From: JALORV01 sp963791235
Lineage (GTDB): Bacteria > Pseudomonadota > Gammaproteobacteria > Burkholderiales > Burkholderiaceae_F
DNA: 64,000 nt
Direction of reading: 5' to 3'
NCBI GenBank assembly: GCA_963791235.1
Contig: CAWBRW010000029.1
Location: forward strand, 682,001 to 746,000
In this document: piece after piece, positions 8,520-19,935 of the stretch
Layout: each line of letters opens with the position of its first letter
Numbering within the stretch: the stretch's first letter is position 1
The notes under the pieces: model-generated
What the model saw: only the letters and a program-made list of their open reading frames with translations
Database searches by the model: none
What the model was told of the DNA's origin: nothing
Program-made: the position numbers and the translations under genes

Positions 8520-9181
8520 CCGAAGTCGCGCGCCTGTCACGCCGCAGCCTCCTGCTGTCTGCGGGGGCGTTTGCGCTGGTTCCTCGCACCGCACTGGCCG
8601 GCGCACAGAAGTACGAACCGCTCGCCGATGCCGTTCGCGTGGCGCTGGCTGGGCAGATCGCCGACAGCCGCCCGCCCGAAAGGCCGTTTACGTCGATCGA
8701 CGATCGGCTCGCTTACTTGGCATGGATGGGCGAAATGTCCGAGCGCCTGAAGGGACGGATCGCCGACTACAGCGCGAGAGTTGAATTTCTCAAGACACTC
8801 GACTACGAGTCGGCGCGGGCCGGTCTTGACCGTCAGCTGGTGCTGGGGCTGATCCAGGTCGAAAGCAATTTCCGCAAGTACGCGGTTTCCGTGGCCGGCG
8901 CGCGTGGTTACATGCAGGTCATGCCCTTCTGGACGGGCGTGATCGGAGACGGTGAGCCACGGCGCCTGTTCGAGATGCGAGCCAACCTGCGCTACGGCAG
9001 CGTGATCCTGCGCCACTACCTCGATATCGAAAAAGGCGATCTGTTCCTGGCGCTCGGCCGCTACAACGGCAGCCGTGGCCGACCGCAATACCCGAACGCG
9101 GTGCACGCCGCCTGGAAAGGCCGTTGGCACTATGACGCGCCGACGCGCCCGGCGACGCCACCGGCTGCTCCGAAGGCCTGA
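8516..9181 (+). CDS. Exported lytic transglycosylase, SLT family
   Basis: Predicted peptidoglycan lytic transglycosylase. The GTG at 8516 overlaps the proS stop (GTGA), implying coupled translation. The N-terminus carries a twin-arginine-like signal, SRRSLLLSA, with probable cleavage after residue 28 (TALA-GA). The goose-lysozyme-type SLT core follows: GLIQVESNFRKYAVS with catalytic Glu at residue 116, GYMQVMPFW, and a late LGRYNGS motif. The 221-residue size fits a small periplasmic SLT enzyme. The last 20 residues are Pro/Ala-rich and probably unstructured. Confidence 0.88.
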   Translation: MTEVARLSRRSLLLSAGAFALVPRTALAGAQKYEPLADAVRVALAGQIADSRPPERPFTSIDDRLAYLAWMGEMSERLKGRIADYSARVEFLKTLDYESARAGLDRQLVLGLIQVESNFRKYAVSVAGARGYMQVMPFWTGVIGDGEPRRLFEMRANLRYGSVILRHYLDIEKGDLFLALGRYNGSRGRPQYPNAVHAAWKGRWHYDAPTRPATPPAAPKA

Positions 9182-9182
9182 A

Positions 9183-10571
9183 CTAACGCTTGGGCATGCC
9201 GGGCATCCCGGGAAAGCCGCGCATGCCGCCGAGGCCGCGCATCATCTTGGCGAGCCCGCCCTTTTTCATTTGCTTCATCATCGACTGCATCTGCTCGAAC
9301 TGGTTGAGCAGTCGATTCACTTCCTGGACCGGCACCCCAGCCCCTGAAGCGATGCGTCGCTTGCGTGAGGCCTTGATGAGATCCGGCTTGGCTCGCTCGG
9401 TTGGCGTCATTGACGAGATGATGCCTTCGATGCGGCGGATCTGCTTCTCGCTGTCGGCAACATTCACCTGGCCCGCCGCCTGGGCGAACTGGGCTGGCAA
9501 TTTGTCGACCAGCCCGGCGAGCCCGCCCATCTTGCGCATCTGTCCGACCTGCTCCCGGAAGTCATTGAGGTCGAAGCGTTCGCCTGCCTGCATGCGCTTG
9601 GCAAACTTCTGCGCGCTGTCGACATCGACGGCCTTCTTGACGTCCTCGACCAGCGCGACGATGTCACCCATGCCCAAAATGCGGCCCGCCATGCCGGACG
9701 GGTTGAAGCGTTCGAAGCCTGAAAGCTTCTCGCCCACCCCGACAAACTTGATCGGCCGTCCGGTCACCTGACGCACCGACAACGCCGCGCCGCCGCGCGA
9801 GTCGCCGTCGAGTTTGGTGAGGATCACGCCCGTCAGTGGCAGGCGTTCCGCGAACGTCTTGGCAGTGTTGACCGCGTCCTGGCCCAGCATTGCGTCGACG
9901 ACGAACAGCGTCTCGATCGGCGTCAACTGCTGCTCGAGCGCGGTGACCTCCTGCATCATCGCCTCGTCGATCGCGAGTCGGCCGGCAGTATCGACGATCA
10001 GCACGTCAAAGAACTGGCGCCGCGCGTGCTCGAGGGCGCGCGCAGCGATGTCGAGCGGCGCCTCGCCAGTCGCCGAAGGAAAGAACTGGGCGTCGGCCTG
10101 GGCCGCCACCGTGCGCAATTGTTCGATGGCGGCCGGGCGGTAGACGTCGGTCGAAACCAACAGCACCTTCTTCTTGCGCTCTGCGAGCAGCCACTTGGCG
10201 AGTTTGCCGGCGGTCGTCGTCTTGCCGGCGCCCTGCAGTCCAGCAAGCAGAATGACTGCCGGCGGCTGGGTCGCGAGGTTCAGGTCCGCTTCGGCGCCCG
10301 AGAGATCGCCGCCGATCAGGAGCGTGAGTTCGCGCTGAACCACCCCGACCAGCGCCTGTCCCGGGGTCAGGCTGCCCACCACCTCCTCGCCCTGCGCACG
10401 CTCCTTGATGCGCGCGATGAAATCGCGCACGACCGGCAGCGCGACATCGGCTTCGAGCAATGCCACGCGAACCTCGCGCAGCATGTCCTGCATGTTCTGC
10501 TCGGTGAGTCGCGCCTGGCCACGCATCGTCTTGACGACGCGCGCCAGCTTGGTGGTCAGCTGTTCAAGCAT
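9183..10571 (-). CDS. ffh: Signal recognition particle protein Ffh
   Basis: SRP GTPase that binds 4.5S RNA and signal sequences. The frame stays open far upstream, but family alignment places the start at ATG 10571 (MLEQLTTKLARVVKTMRG), giving 462 residues as usual. The N domain (about 1-85) is followed by the G domain with GLQGAGKTTTAGKLAKW (about residue 105), DTAGR and TKLDGD. The methionine-rich M domain ends in a GMPGMPKR-type tail. It converges on the transglycosylase gene, with the two stop codons adjacent. Confidence 0.97.
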   Translation of the reverse strand: MLEQLTTKLARVVKTMRGQARLTEQNMQDMLREVRVALLEADVALPVVRDFIARIKERAQGEEVVGSLTPGQALVGVVQRELTLLIGGDLSGAEADLNLATQPPAVILLAGLQGAGKTTTAGKLAKWLLAERKKKVLLVSTDVYRPAAIEQLRTVAAQADAQFFPSATGEAPLDIAARALEHARRQFFDVLIVDTAGRLAIDEAMMQEVTALEQQLTPIETLFVVDAMLGQDAVNTAKTFAERLPLTGVILTKLDGDSRGGAALSVRQVTGRPIKFVGVGEKLSGFERFNPSGMAGRILGMGDIVALVEDVKKAVDVDSAQKFAKRMQAGERFDLNDFREQVGQMRKMGGLAGLVDKLPAQFAQAAGQVNVADSEKQIRRIEGIISSMTPTERAKPDLIKASRKRRIASGAGVPVQEVNRLLNQFEQMQSMMKQMKKGGLAKMMRGLGGMRGFPGMPGMPKR

Positions 10572-10605
10572 GGGGATGCAGACGGGAGAGGACCGGAGCG
10601 CATGG

Positions 10606-10611
10606 TATAAA
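10606..10611 (+). promoter_or_regulatory. Candidate -10 box next to the start of the CcsA-like gene
   Basis: TATAAA ends only 5 nt before the ATG at 10617 and no Shine-Dalgarno sequence fits between them. If it is used, the mRNA would be leaderless. The -35 region is weak. Confidence 0.35.
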
Positions 10612-10616
10612 TCCTC

Positions 10617-11456
10617 ATGCTGCTGCGCTCCGAATGGCTCGTATTGTACGGCGCCGTCGTCGCGCTCTACCTCTTCGTTGCGTGGCGCGAATGGGCCACG
10701 CTGTCCAGCAGCGCCGAGCGCCTGCCGGCCTGGCCCAGTGGCGTACTCGCCGTCGCCTTCGTACTGCACGGGATCCTGCTGTGGCAGGCGATCATCGGCC
10801 CCGAGCAATTCAATTTCGGATTTGCCTATGCGCTTTCGGCCACGCTGTGGCTGACGGTGCTGATCGTCTGGGCCGAAAGCTACTTCTCGGCATCGCGGGG
10901 GTTGCTGCTGCTGGTGCTGCCGCTGGCCGCGCTCGCGTCCGGACTGCCGGTGCTGTTCCCGGGCACCCCGCTCGGACCGGGGACGTCCTCGATCGTGTTC
11001 CGGCTGCACCTGGTTCTCGCGATCCTCGCGTACAGCCTGCTCACGATCGCGGCCATGCAAGCCTTGCTGATGGCCACGATGGACCGCCGCCTGCACGGCG
11101 ACGTGACGACCGACCGCACTGGACTGGCACGGTTCCTCGACCGCTTGCCGCCACTGCTTGCCATGGAAACGGTGCTGTTCCGGTTGATCACGGCGGGCTT
11201 CGTGTTGCTGACGGCAACCCTGGTCAGTGGGGTCTTTTTCTCGGAACAGCTGTTCGGGCGGCCGCTACGCTTCGATCACAAGTCGGTGTTCACGATAGCG
11301 GCGTGGCTGGTTTTCGGTGGGCTGCTCACGGGCCGGGTGTTCTTCGGCTGGCGTGGTCGCACGGCGTTGCGGTGGACGCTGATCGGATTTGCGATGCTGA
11401 TGCTGGCCTACATCGGCAGCCGCTTCGTGCTTGAAGTGCTGCTGGGACGGACATAA
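10617..11456 (+). CDS. CcsA/YpjD-like inner membrane protein (cytochrome c assembly family)
   Basis: An integral membrane protein of 279 residues with about eight hydrophobic helices. It resembles the CcsA/CcmC-type cytochrome c assembly family, specifically the shorter YpjD-like branch commonly next to ffh. Conserved-looking features are FRLHLVLAILAYSLLTIAA in mid-protein and a later LRFDHKSVFTIAAW segment whose His could contact haem. The precise role of this branch is not established. It is divergent from ffh, and its stop overlaps the next start (TAATG). Confidence 0.82.
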   Translation: MLLRSEWLVLYGAVVALYLFVAWREWATLSSSAERLPAWPSGVLAVAFVLHGILLWQAIIGPEQFNFGFAYALSATLWLTVLIVWAESYFSASRGLLLLVLPLAALASGLPVLFPGTPLGPGTSSIVFRLHLVLAILAYSLLTIAAMQALLMATMDRRLHGDVTTDRTGLARFLDRLPPLLAMETVLFRLITAGFVLLTATLVSGVFFSEQLFGRPLRFDHKSVFTIAAWLVFGGLLTGRVFFGWRGRTALRWTLIGFAMLMLAYIGSRFVLEVLLGRT

Positions 11457-11689
11457 TGGGACGTATCTTTTTCTTCCTGCTGCTGGCGCTTGCGGCGTAC
11501 ATCGGCTGGCAATGGCTGCGCCGCACGTCGCTGCGCGGCCCCACTGCACCCAGCGGCAAGGTGGCAGCGCCGCAGGCGATGGTCAGTTGCGCGCATTGCG
11601 GCCTACACGTGCCCCAGGCCGACGCCCTGCCGGCCGGTGAGCGCTACTTCTGCTGCGAGGATCACCGCAGGCGTGGTCCGGAGTCCTGA
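11456..11689 (+). CDS. PP0621-type small membrane-anchored Cys-rich protein
   Basis: A 77-residue protein with one N-terminal helix (MGRIFFFLLLALAAYIGWQW), an Ala/Pro linker and a compact C-terminal metal-site candidate: C-AHC-G-x-HVP then YFCCEDH. This matches the small PP0621 family that sits upstream of pilS in many beta- and gammaproteobacteria. Function is unknown. Translation is probably coupled to the CcsA-like gene through the TAATG overlap. Confidence 0.8.
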   Translation: MGRIFFFLLLALAAYIGWQWLRRTSLRGPTAPSGKVAAPQAMVSCAHCGLHVPQADALPAGERYFCCEDHRRRGPES

Positions 11690-11699
11690 GGGCCGATCG

Positions 11700-13406
11700 A
11701 TGGCCACGGTCGAGCGGGCCGCCGACGAAGTCAACGCAGGCGAACACGACGAGGCGCCCTGGCGCACGCTGGAATATTTCGCCACCACGCGCGTGATCGT
11801 CGCCAGCGCGCTGGTGCTGGGTGCGGCGGCCATCGGCTTTCGCAGTCCGGGCGCGCCGTCTGGTCTTCAGGCGGGGCTGCTGATGGCGCTCGGGTACTTC
11901 GGCGCGTCGGCGTTGTTCGCGGCTCTCGCGCTCTACGTTCACCGGCGCTTCATGCCACAGGTCTTCGGGCAGTTGTCGCTCGACCTCGTGGCGGTCACGA
12001 CCCTGGTGATATCGAGCGGGGGCGTCGCCTCCGGGTGGGTGATCCTCTATTTGCTGCCTCTTGCGGGAGCCTCGCTGCTGTTGCCTCCTATGCAGGTGTT
12101 TTTCGTTTGCTCGATCGCCGTGCTGGCGGTGCTGATCGACGCCGGCCTGCGCGCGTTCGCGCCCGACGCCGGGGACTCGATGATTTTTCAGGCGGGCGTC
12201 TTCGGGGCTTCGCTGTTTGCCGTCTCGGCCCTGTTGCGTGCGTTGAGCGCGCGACTGGCCAGCCAGGAGAAACTGGCGCGCAGCCGGGGGCGCGACCTGC
12301 AGAATCAGCTGGCGATCAACCGGCTCGTGATCGCGCAGATGGATGAGGGGGTGATCGTGGTGGATCGCACCGGTCGCGTGCGAGCGAACAACCGAGCGGC
12401 GCGGCGCATGCTCGGGCTCGATCCGTCCGACCAGCTGACCGGCGAGCAGCTGAGCGATATGCCGGCCGGCGCCGGACTGGCGGCGGCGTTCGCCGCGTGG
12501 TGCGAGGGCGGACGCAGCGAAGGGCAGTGGTCCAACACAATCGTTCCGTCTGCGGAAAATGGCGCGCCCGTGGCGCCGGAAGCGCGGCTGCGCGCCCGCT
12601 TTGCGCGCCCGGCCGCCCCGGGCTCCGACGAGTTCGTGATCTTCATCGAGGATGTACGGGACGTGGAGGACCGCGCGCAGCAACTCAAGCTCGCGGCCAT
12701 GGGGCGACTCACGGCGTCGATCGCGCATGAGATTCGCAACCCGCTCGCAGCCATCAGCAACGCCGGGCAGCTGCTGAACGAGGACGCTCGCGATCCGGTA
12801 CTGAAGCGGCTGGCTACGATCGTCCGCGAGAACACGCAGCGGCTGAACCGCCTGGTCGAGGACGTTCTGCGAGTCGCGCGTCGCGAGCCGCCGCTGGGCG
12901 ACGAAATCGCACTGTCCGATTTCGTGCGCGAGTTCCTGGACGAGTTCGTGCGCGATCGCGGCCTTGCGGCCGCGACGATCCAGCTCCAGTTCGCGCCGGA
13001 CCAGCGCGTCAAGTTCGAGCAGTCGCATTTGAGGCAGGTGCTCTACAACCTGGTCGACAATGCGCTGCGCTATGCGAGTGGTGAACCGGGCTGCATCCTG
13101 GTCGTCATCGAGCCGGCTCCCGAAGGCGATCGTCCTCTGCTATGGGTGCTCGACAACGGACCCGGCGTGCCGTTCGAGGCACGAGCGGCGCTGTTCGAGC
13201 CGTTCTTCACCACGCGCAACCAGGGCACCGGACTCGGGCTGTACCTCGCACGCGAATTCTGTGTCACCAATCGCGCCGAGCTGAGCTACGCGTCGCGCCG
13301 CGAAATGGACGGCAGTACGCGCGACGGATTCCTGCTTCGCTTCGGCCAGGGCTCGCGTGCGGATGCCAGCATGCACGGCTTTCTCGATACCATTCCCGTC
13401 CGATGA
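11700..13406 (+). CDS. pilS: Two-component sensor kinase PilS
   Basis: Membrane histidine kinase that controls type IV pilin expression with PilR. The frame extends upstream, but the ATG at 11700 follows a GAGGG ribosome site and the end of the PP0621 gene, giving 568 residues. It has several N-terminal membrane helices (about 30-190), a coiled linker, a PAS-like segment, HisKA with phospho-acceptor His at residue 343 (AHEIRNPLAAISNAGQLL) and an HATPase_c domain with N, G1 and G2 boxes (NLVDNALRYAS, DNGPGVP, GTGLGLYLA). Its stop overlaps the pilR start (ATGA). Confidence 0.92.
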   Translation: MATVERAADEVNAGEHDEAPWRTLEYFATTRVIVASALVLGAAAIGFRSPGAPSGLQAGLLMALGYFGASALFAALALYVHRRFMPQVFGQLSLDLVAVTTLVISSGGVASGWVILYLLPLAGASLLLPPMQVFFVCSIAVLAVLIDAGLRAFAPDAGDSMIFQAGVFGASLFAVSALLRALSARLASQEKLARSRGRDLQNQLAINRLVIAQMDEGVIVVDRTGRVRANNRAARRMLGLDPSDQLTGEQLSDMPAGAGLAAAFAAWCEGGRSEGQWSNTIVPSAENGAPVAPEARLRARFARPAAPGSDEFVIFIEDVRDVEDRAQQLKLAAMGRLTASIAHEIRNPLAAISNAGQLLNEDARDPVLKRLATIVRENTQRLNRLVEDVLRVARREPPLGDEIALSDFVREFLDEFVRDRGLAAATIQLQFAPDQRVKFEQSHLRQVLYNLVDNALRYASGEPGCILVVIEPAPEGDRPLLWVLDNGPGVPFEARAALFEPFFTTRNQGTGLGLYLAREFCVTNRAELSYASRREMDGSTRDGFLLRFGQGSRADASMHGFLDTIPVR

Positions 13407-14881
13407 ACGAGCCGCTGCCCTCCGATTCACTGCGCCAGGCACAGCCTCGGCGCTCGCCGGCCGTGCTGGTCGTCGATGACGAGGCGGATCTGCGGGAACT
13501 CCTCTCGCTCACCCTGGTGCGCCTTGGACTTGACGTCGATACTGCCGAATCAGTGGCGGCGGCGCGGTCCCGCCTGGCGCAGCAGCGCTATGACCTGTGC
13601 CTGACCGACATGCGCCTTCCGGACGGCACCGGCCTGGAACTCGTGCGCGAAGTCGCCCTGGCCTCGGGCCCTCCGATCGCCGTGATCACTGCCTATGGCA
13701 GCGCCGAGAACGCCGTTGCCGCACTGAAGGCGGGCGCGTTTGACTACCTGACGAAGCCGGTCGATCTCGATCAACTTCGTGTACTGGTCCGTTCGGTGGT
13801 GCGCGATGCGGGCGGCGCGTCGGGTACACAAACCTCTGCGGACGCCCAACTGCCCCCGGCATTGGCCCGTCTTGTCGGGACGACGGCCGCGATGCAGCAG
13901 ATGCGCGCGCTGATCGGGCGGCTTGCGCGGAGCATGGCGCCTGTGGCGATCTGTGGTGAGTCGGGCAGCGGGAAGGAGCTGGCAGCGCGCGCGATCCATG
14001 ATCTGTCCGCACGTCGTGCCCAGCCCTTTGTCGCGGTCAATTGCGGTGCACTGCCCGAGACGCTGATGGAGGCCGAATTCTTCGGTTATCGCAAAGGCGC
14101 GTTCACCGGTGCCGAGCGCGACCGTGATGGCTTCTTCCAGGCGGCTGCCGGTGGAACGCTGTTCCTTGACGAGGTGGCTGATCTTCCGCTGGCGATGCAG
14201 GTGAAGCTGCTGCGCGCCATTCAGGAGCGACGCGTACGCAAGATCGGGTCTCCCGCCGAGGAGCCTGTCGACGTGCGCATCGTCAGCGCCACGCACCAGG
14301 ACCTGGCGGCGCTGGTGGCGAGCGGGCGCTTCCGGCAGGACCTCTTCTATCGCCTTAACGTCATCGAGCTCAAGGTACCGCCGCTGCGCGACCGGCTGGA
14401 TGACATTGAGTTACTTGCGAGCGCCATACTCGAGCGGATTGCCGAGCGTACCGGAGGGCCGGCGACGCGACTGTCTCCGGCCGCGTCGGCCGCGCTGCGG
14501 TGTTATCGGTTCCCGGGCAACGTGCGCGAACTGGAGAATATCCTCGAGCGTGCGGTCGCACTGGCAGGCGACGACGTCCTGATGGCCGACGACCTGCTGC
14601 TTCCGGGTCCCGAGGTCGACCTGCAGATCGAGTCCGAGCCGACCCCAGCGGACGAGGAACCCGTGGCGGCCGGCGCCGAAGCCGGCACGGCCGCGCCTAC
14701 GGTCTACGAGCTGGTTGACGGCATTCCGACGTCGCTCTCGGCCTATCTGGATGAACAGGAGCGCAACGCAATCCGCGCCGCGCTGGCCAAGACGCGGTAC
14801 AACCGTACCGCTGCAGCGCAATTGCTGGGCGTGACCTTCCGACAGCTGCGCTATCGCATGCAGCGGCTGGATATCAAGTGA
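13403..14881 (+). CDS. pilR: Sigma54-dependent response regulator PilR
   Basis: NtrC-family activator of the pilin gene. The ATG at 13403 overlaps the pilS stop and gives 492 residues. Domains in order: receiver (about 20-140; Asp69 in LTDMRLPDG is the phosphorylation site and a TKP motif follows), AAA+ sigma54-interacting domain (GESGSGKELAARAIH Walker A; GAFTGAERDRDGFF sigma54-contact loop; Walker B LFLDEVADLP) and a C-terminal Fis-type helix-turn-helix ending in TFRQLRYRMQRLDIK. Its location after pilS settles the assignment. Confidence 0.93.
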   Translation: MNEPLPSDSLRQAQPRRSPAVLVVDDEADLRELLSLTLVRLGLDVDTAESVAAARSRLAQQRYDLCLTDMRLPDGTGLELVREVALASGPPIAVITAYGSAENAVAALKAGAFDYLTKPVDLDQLRVLVRSVVRDAGGASGTQTSADAQLPPALARLVGTTAAMQQMRALIGRLARSMAPVAICGESGSGKELAARAIHDLSARRAQPFVAVNCGALPETLMEAEFFGYRKGAFTGAERDRDGFFQAAAGGTLFLDEVADLPLAMQVKLLRAIQERRVRKIGSPAEEPVDVRIVSATHQDLAALVASGRFRQDLFYRLNVIELKVPPLRDRLDDIELLASAILERIAERTGGPATRLSPAASAALRCYRFPGNVRELENILERAVALAGDDVLMADDLLLPGPEVDLQIESEPTPADEEPVAAGAEAGTAAPTVYELVDGIPTSLSAYLDEQERNAIRAALAKTRYNRTAAAQLLGVTFRQLRYRMQRLDIK

Positions 14882-14933
14882 GATCGGCGCGACGCGACCT
14901 GCGCGGCCGTCCGCCCGTCGCCTGAGCGTTCCG

Positions 14934-15488
14934 ATGGCTGGACTGCACGTTCAGTCCGACGGTTGGCTCGATGGCGTCGCTCGGACGATGTCCCCGAATG
15001 CCGATGCGCGCCCGGAGGGGACGGCGATTTCCCTGATCGTCGTCCACAACATCAGCCTGCCTCCGGGCCGCTACGGCGGCGGCCATGTCGAGCGCCTGTT
15101 CACCAATGCGCTCTGCAGCGGCGAGCACCCCTTCCTCGACCGCCTGCTCGAAGCGCGTGTGTCATCGCACTTCTTCATTGAGCGCGCCGGGCGCTGCACC
15201 CAATTCGTATCGTGCCTGGATCGCGCCTGGCATGCCGGCGCATCGTTGTTCCGCGGCCGGTCGCGCTGCAATGACTACTCGATCGGCATCGAGCTCGAGG
15301 GCACCGACTTCGAGCCGTACACCGAAGCGCAGTACAGGACCCTCAACGCACTGCTCGCTGAGCTTCTTGCTGCGTATCCCGTCGAAGCGGTCGTCGGACA
15401 CAGCGACGTCTCGAGTGAGCGCAAGACGGATCCGGGTCCCTTCTTCCACTGGAACCGGCTCGAACTTCCCGCTCGGCTCGCGCGCTGA
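14934..15488 (+). CDS. ampD: 1,6-anhydro-N-acetylmuramyl-L-alanine amidase AmpD
   Basis: Cytosolic zinc amidase that cleaves anhydro-muropeptides during cell-wall recycling. The 184 residues cover the Amidase_2 fold. Zinc ligands expected from E. coli AmpD are present as His38 (VVHNIS), His156 (VGHSDVSSERKTDPGP) and Asp166. No signal peptide is seen, as expected for AmpD. It lies 52 bp after pilR; the pilSR-ampD order is frequent in betaproteobacteria. In some species, loss of AmpD derepresses beta-lactamase, but no ampC or ampR is in this window. Confidence 0.94.
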   Translation: MAGLHVQSDGWLDGVARTMSPNADARPEGTAISLIVVHNISLPPGRYGGGHVERLFTNALCSGEHPFLDRLLEARVSSHFFIERAGRCTQFVSCLDRAWHAGASLFRGRSRCNDYSIGIELEGTDFEPYTEAQYRTLNALLAELLAAYPVEAVVGHSDVSSERKTDPGPFFHWNRLELPARLAR

Positions 15489-15567
15489 GCAGGCTTTCCT
15501 GCGGCGCCGTTCCCCACCGTTTGTCAGCGTCAACGGCGCGAACGATGCGCTGCCGCATCGATCGCGG

Positions 15568-15596
15568 TTGAAGTCCGCAAAAAGTTCTCCTATGAT
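15568..15596 (+). promoter_or_regulatory. Candidate sigma70 promoter of nrdA
   Basis: TTGAAG (15568-15573) and TATGAT (15591-15596) are exactly 17 bp apart, with 4/6 and 5/6 consensus matches. A transcript would start near 15603, leaving a leader of about 255 nt before the nrdA ATG at 15860. The NrdR-like boxes start immediately downstream. Confidence 0.65.
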
Positions 15597-15603
15597 GCGC
15601 GCA

Positions 15604-15650
15604 TACAAAAACTAGTACCTGACAGCATCATGACCACAACATCTAGTGGT
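15604..15650 (+). promoter_or_regulatory. Pair of NrdR-like boxes upstream of nrdA
   Basis: Two similar sites share CTAGT at 15612-15616 and 15643-15647, a spacing of exactly 31 bp (three helical turns), which is typical of NrdR box pairs. The second, CACAACATCTAGTG, matches the NrdR consensus CACWATATATWGTG at 12 of 14 positions; the first, TACAAAAACTAGTA, at 9 of 14. They overlap the predicted transcription start, where NrdR binding would repress nrdA. The rest of the 15.49-15.86 kb gap holds no credible gene. Confidence 0.7.
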
Positions 15651-15859
15651 CACGATCGAGGCCAAGAGCCCGGGCTGGAAACAGGTGCAGGTCCTGCCAG
15701 GCGGCGGAAAGCGGGTCCTCATGCGCCACGGCCTCAGGCTTGGCGCGGAGGCGGAGCAAGAAGAGCAAACAGCCGGGGCGGCTACAGCTTGTGGTTCACG
15801 GCGCAATGGCGCCGGTCCGCACGAGTCCGCCATGGCTGCAAGGAGCACTCGGAGGTCGC

Positions 15860-18769
<2,910 letters not shown>

Positions 18770-18804
18770 CCGACAAGACGAAGTTAACCGAGGAGTCAAT
18801 CAGC

Positions 18805-19935
18805 ATGCTGGCGTGGGACGACAACACCACACCCCTGGCCCCGCAGGCCGGACTGCAGCCGGCCGCATCGGCCCGGCCACCGGCCCAATCTGCACTGGTC
18901 GCGGCTGCCCCCGAACTGCGGCGCGTCAACGCGGCCGACAAGCGCATCATCAACGGCTCCACCGACGTCAACCAGCTGGTGCCGTTCAAGTACAAGTGGG
19001 CATGGGAGAAATACCTCTCGACCTGCGCCAATCACTGGATGCCGCAGGAAGTCAACATGTCGCGCGACATCGGCCTGTGGAAGGATCCGAACGGGCTGAC
19101 CGAGGACGAGCGGCGCTTGGTCAAGCGCAACCTCGGCTTCTTCGTAACCGCAGACTCGCTCGCGGCCAACAACATCGTGCTTGGCACCTACCGCCACATC
19201 ACGGCGCCCGAGTGCCGGCAGTTCCTGCTCCGCCAGGCATTCGAGGAGGCGATCCACACCCACGCCTACCAGTACATCGTCGAGTCACTCGGACTGGACG
19301 AGGGCGAGATCTTCAACGCCTACCACGAGGTCGAATCGATCCGGGCCAAGGACGAGTTCCTGATCCCGTTCATCGACACGCTGACCGACCCGCACTTCAA
19401 GACCGGGACGACAGAGAACGACCAGGCGCTGCTGAAGAGCCTGATCGTCTTCGCCTGCCTGATGGAGGGGCTGTTCTTCTACGTCGGCTTCACGCAGATC
19501 CTGGCGCTGGGCCGGCAGAACAAGATGACCGGGGCCGCGGAGCAGTACCAGTACATCCTGCGCGACGAGTCGATGCACTGCAACTTCGGCATCGACCTCA
19601 TCAACCAGATCAAGCTCGAGAACCCGCACCTGTGGACGCCGCAGTTCCGCGAGGAGGTCCGGAGCCTCTTCAAGAAGGCGGTCGATCTCGAGTACGCCTA
19701 CGCGGAGGACACGATGCCGCGCGGCGTGCTCGGGCTCAACGCGCCGATGTTCAAAGGCTACCTGCGCTACATCGCCAACCGCCGGGCACAGCAGATCGGC
19801 ATCGAGCCGATGTTCCCGCAGGAGGAGAACCCGTTCCCGTGGATGAGCGAGATGATCGATCTGAAGAAGGAGCGCAACTTCTTCGAGACGCGCGTCATCG
19901 AGTATCAATCGGGTGGTGCGCTGTCCTGGGACTGA
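18805..19935 (+). CDS. nrdB: Class Ia ribonucleoside-diphosphate reductase, small subunit
   Basis: R2 subunit carrying the diiron-tyrosyl radical cofactor for NrdA. The 376 residues include the expected metal ligands: Asp in TADSLAANN, Glu and His in FEEAIHTHAYQ, Glu in LMEGLFF, and Glu/His in RDESMHCNF. The radical Tyr is conserved in the E-x2-H-x3-Y motif, so this is a tyrosyl enzyme and not a Mn or Tyr-less variant. An N-terminal Ala/Pro-rich stretch of about 45 residues precedes the fold. It is co-transcribed with nrdA. Confidence 0.97.
   Translation: MLAWDDNTTPLAPQAGLQPAASARPPAQSALVAAAPELRRVNAADKRIINGSTDVNQLVPFKYKWAWEKYLSTCANHWMPQEVNMSRDIGLWKDPNGLTEDERRLVKRNLGFFVTADSLAANNIVLGTYRHITAPECRQFLLRQAFEEAIHTHAYQYIVESLGLDEGEIFNAYHEVESIRAKDEFLIPFIDTLTDPHFKTGTTENDQALLKSLIVFACLMEGLFFYVGFTQILALGRQNKMTGAAEQYQYILRDESMHCNFGIDLINQIKLENPHLWTPQFREEVRSLFKKAVDLEYAYAEDTMPRGVLGLNAPMFKGYLRYIANRRAQQIGIEPMFPQEENPFPWMSEMIDLKKERNFFETRVIEYQSGGALSWD

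Noticed and set aside
11583..13028. A 481-codon open frame on the minus strand
   Set aside because: It lies opposite pilS, whose kinase motifs are clear; the antisense protein is Arg/Gln-rich without a recognisable fold.
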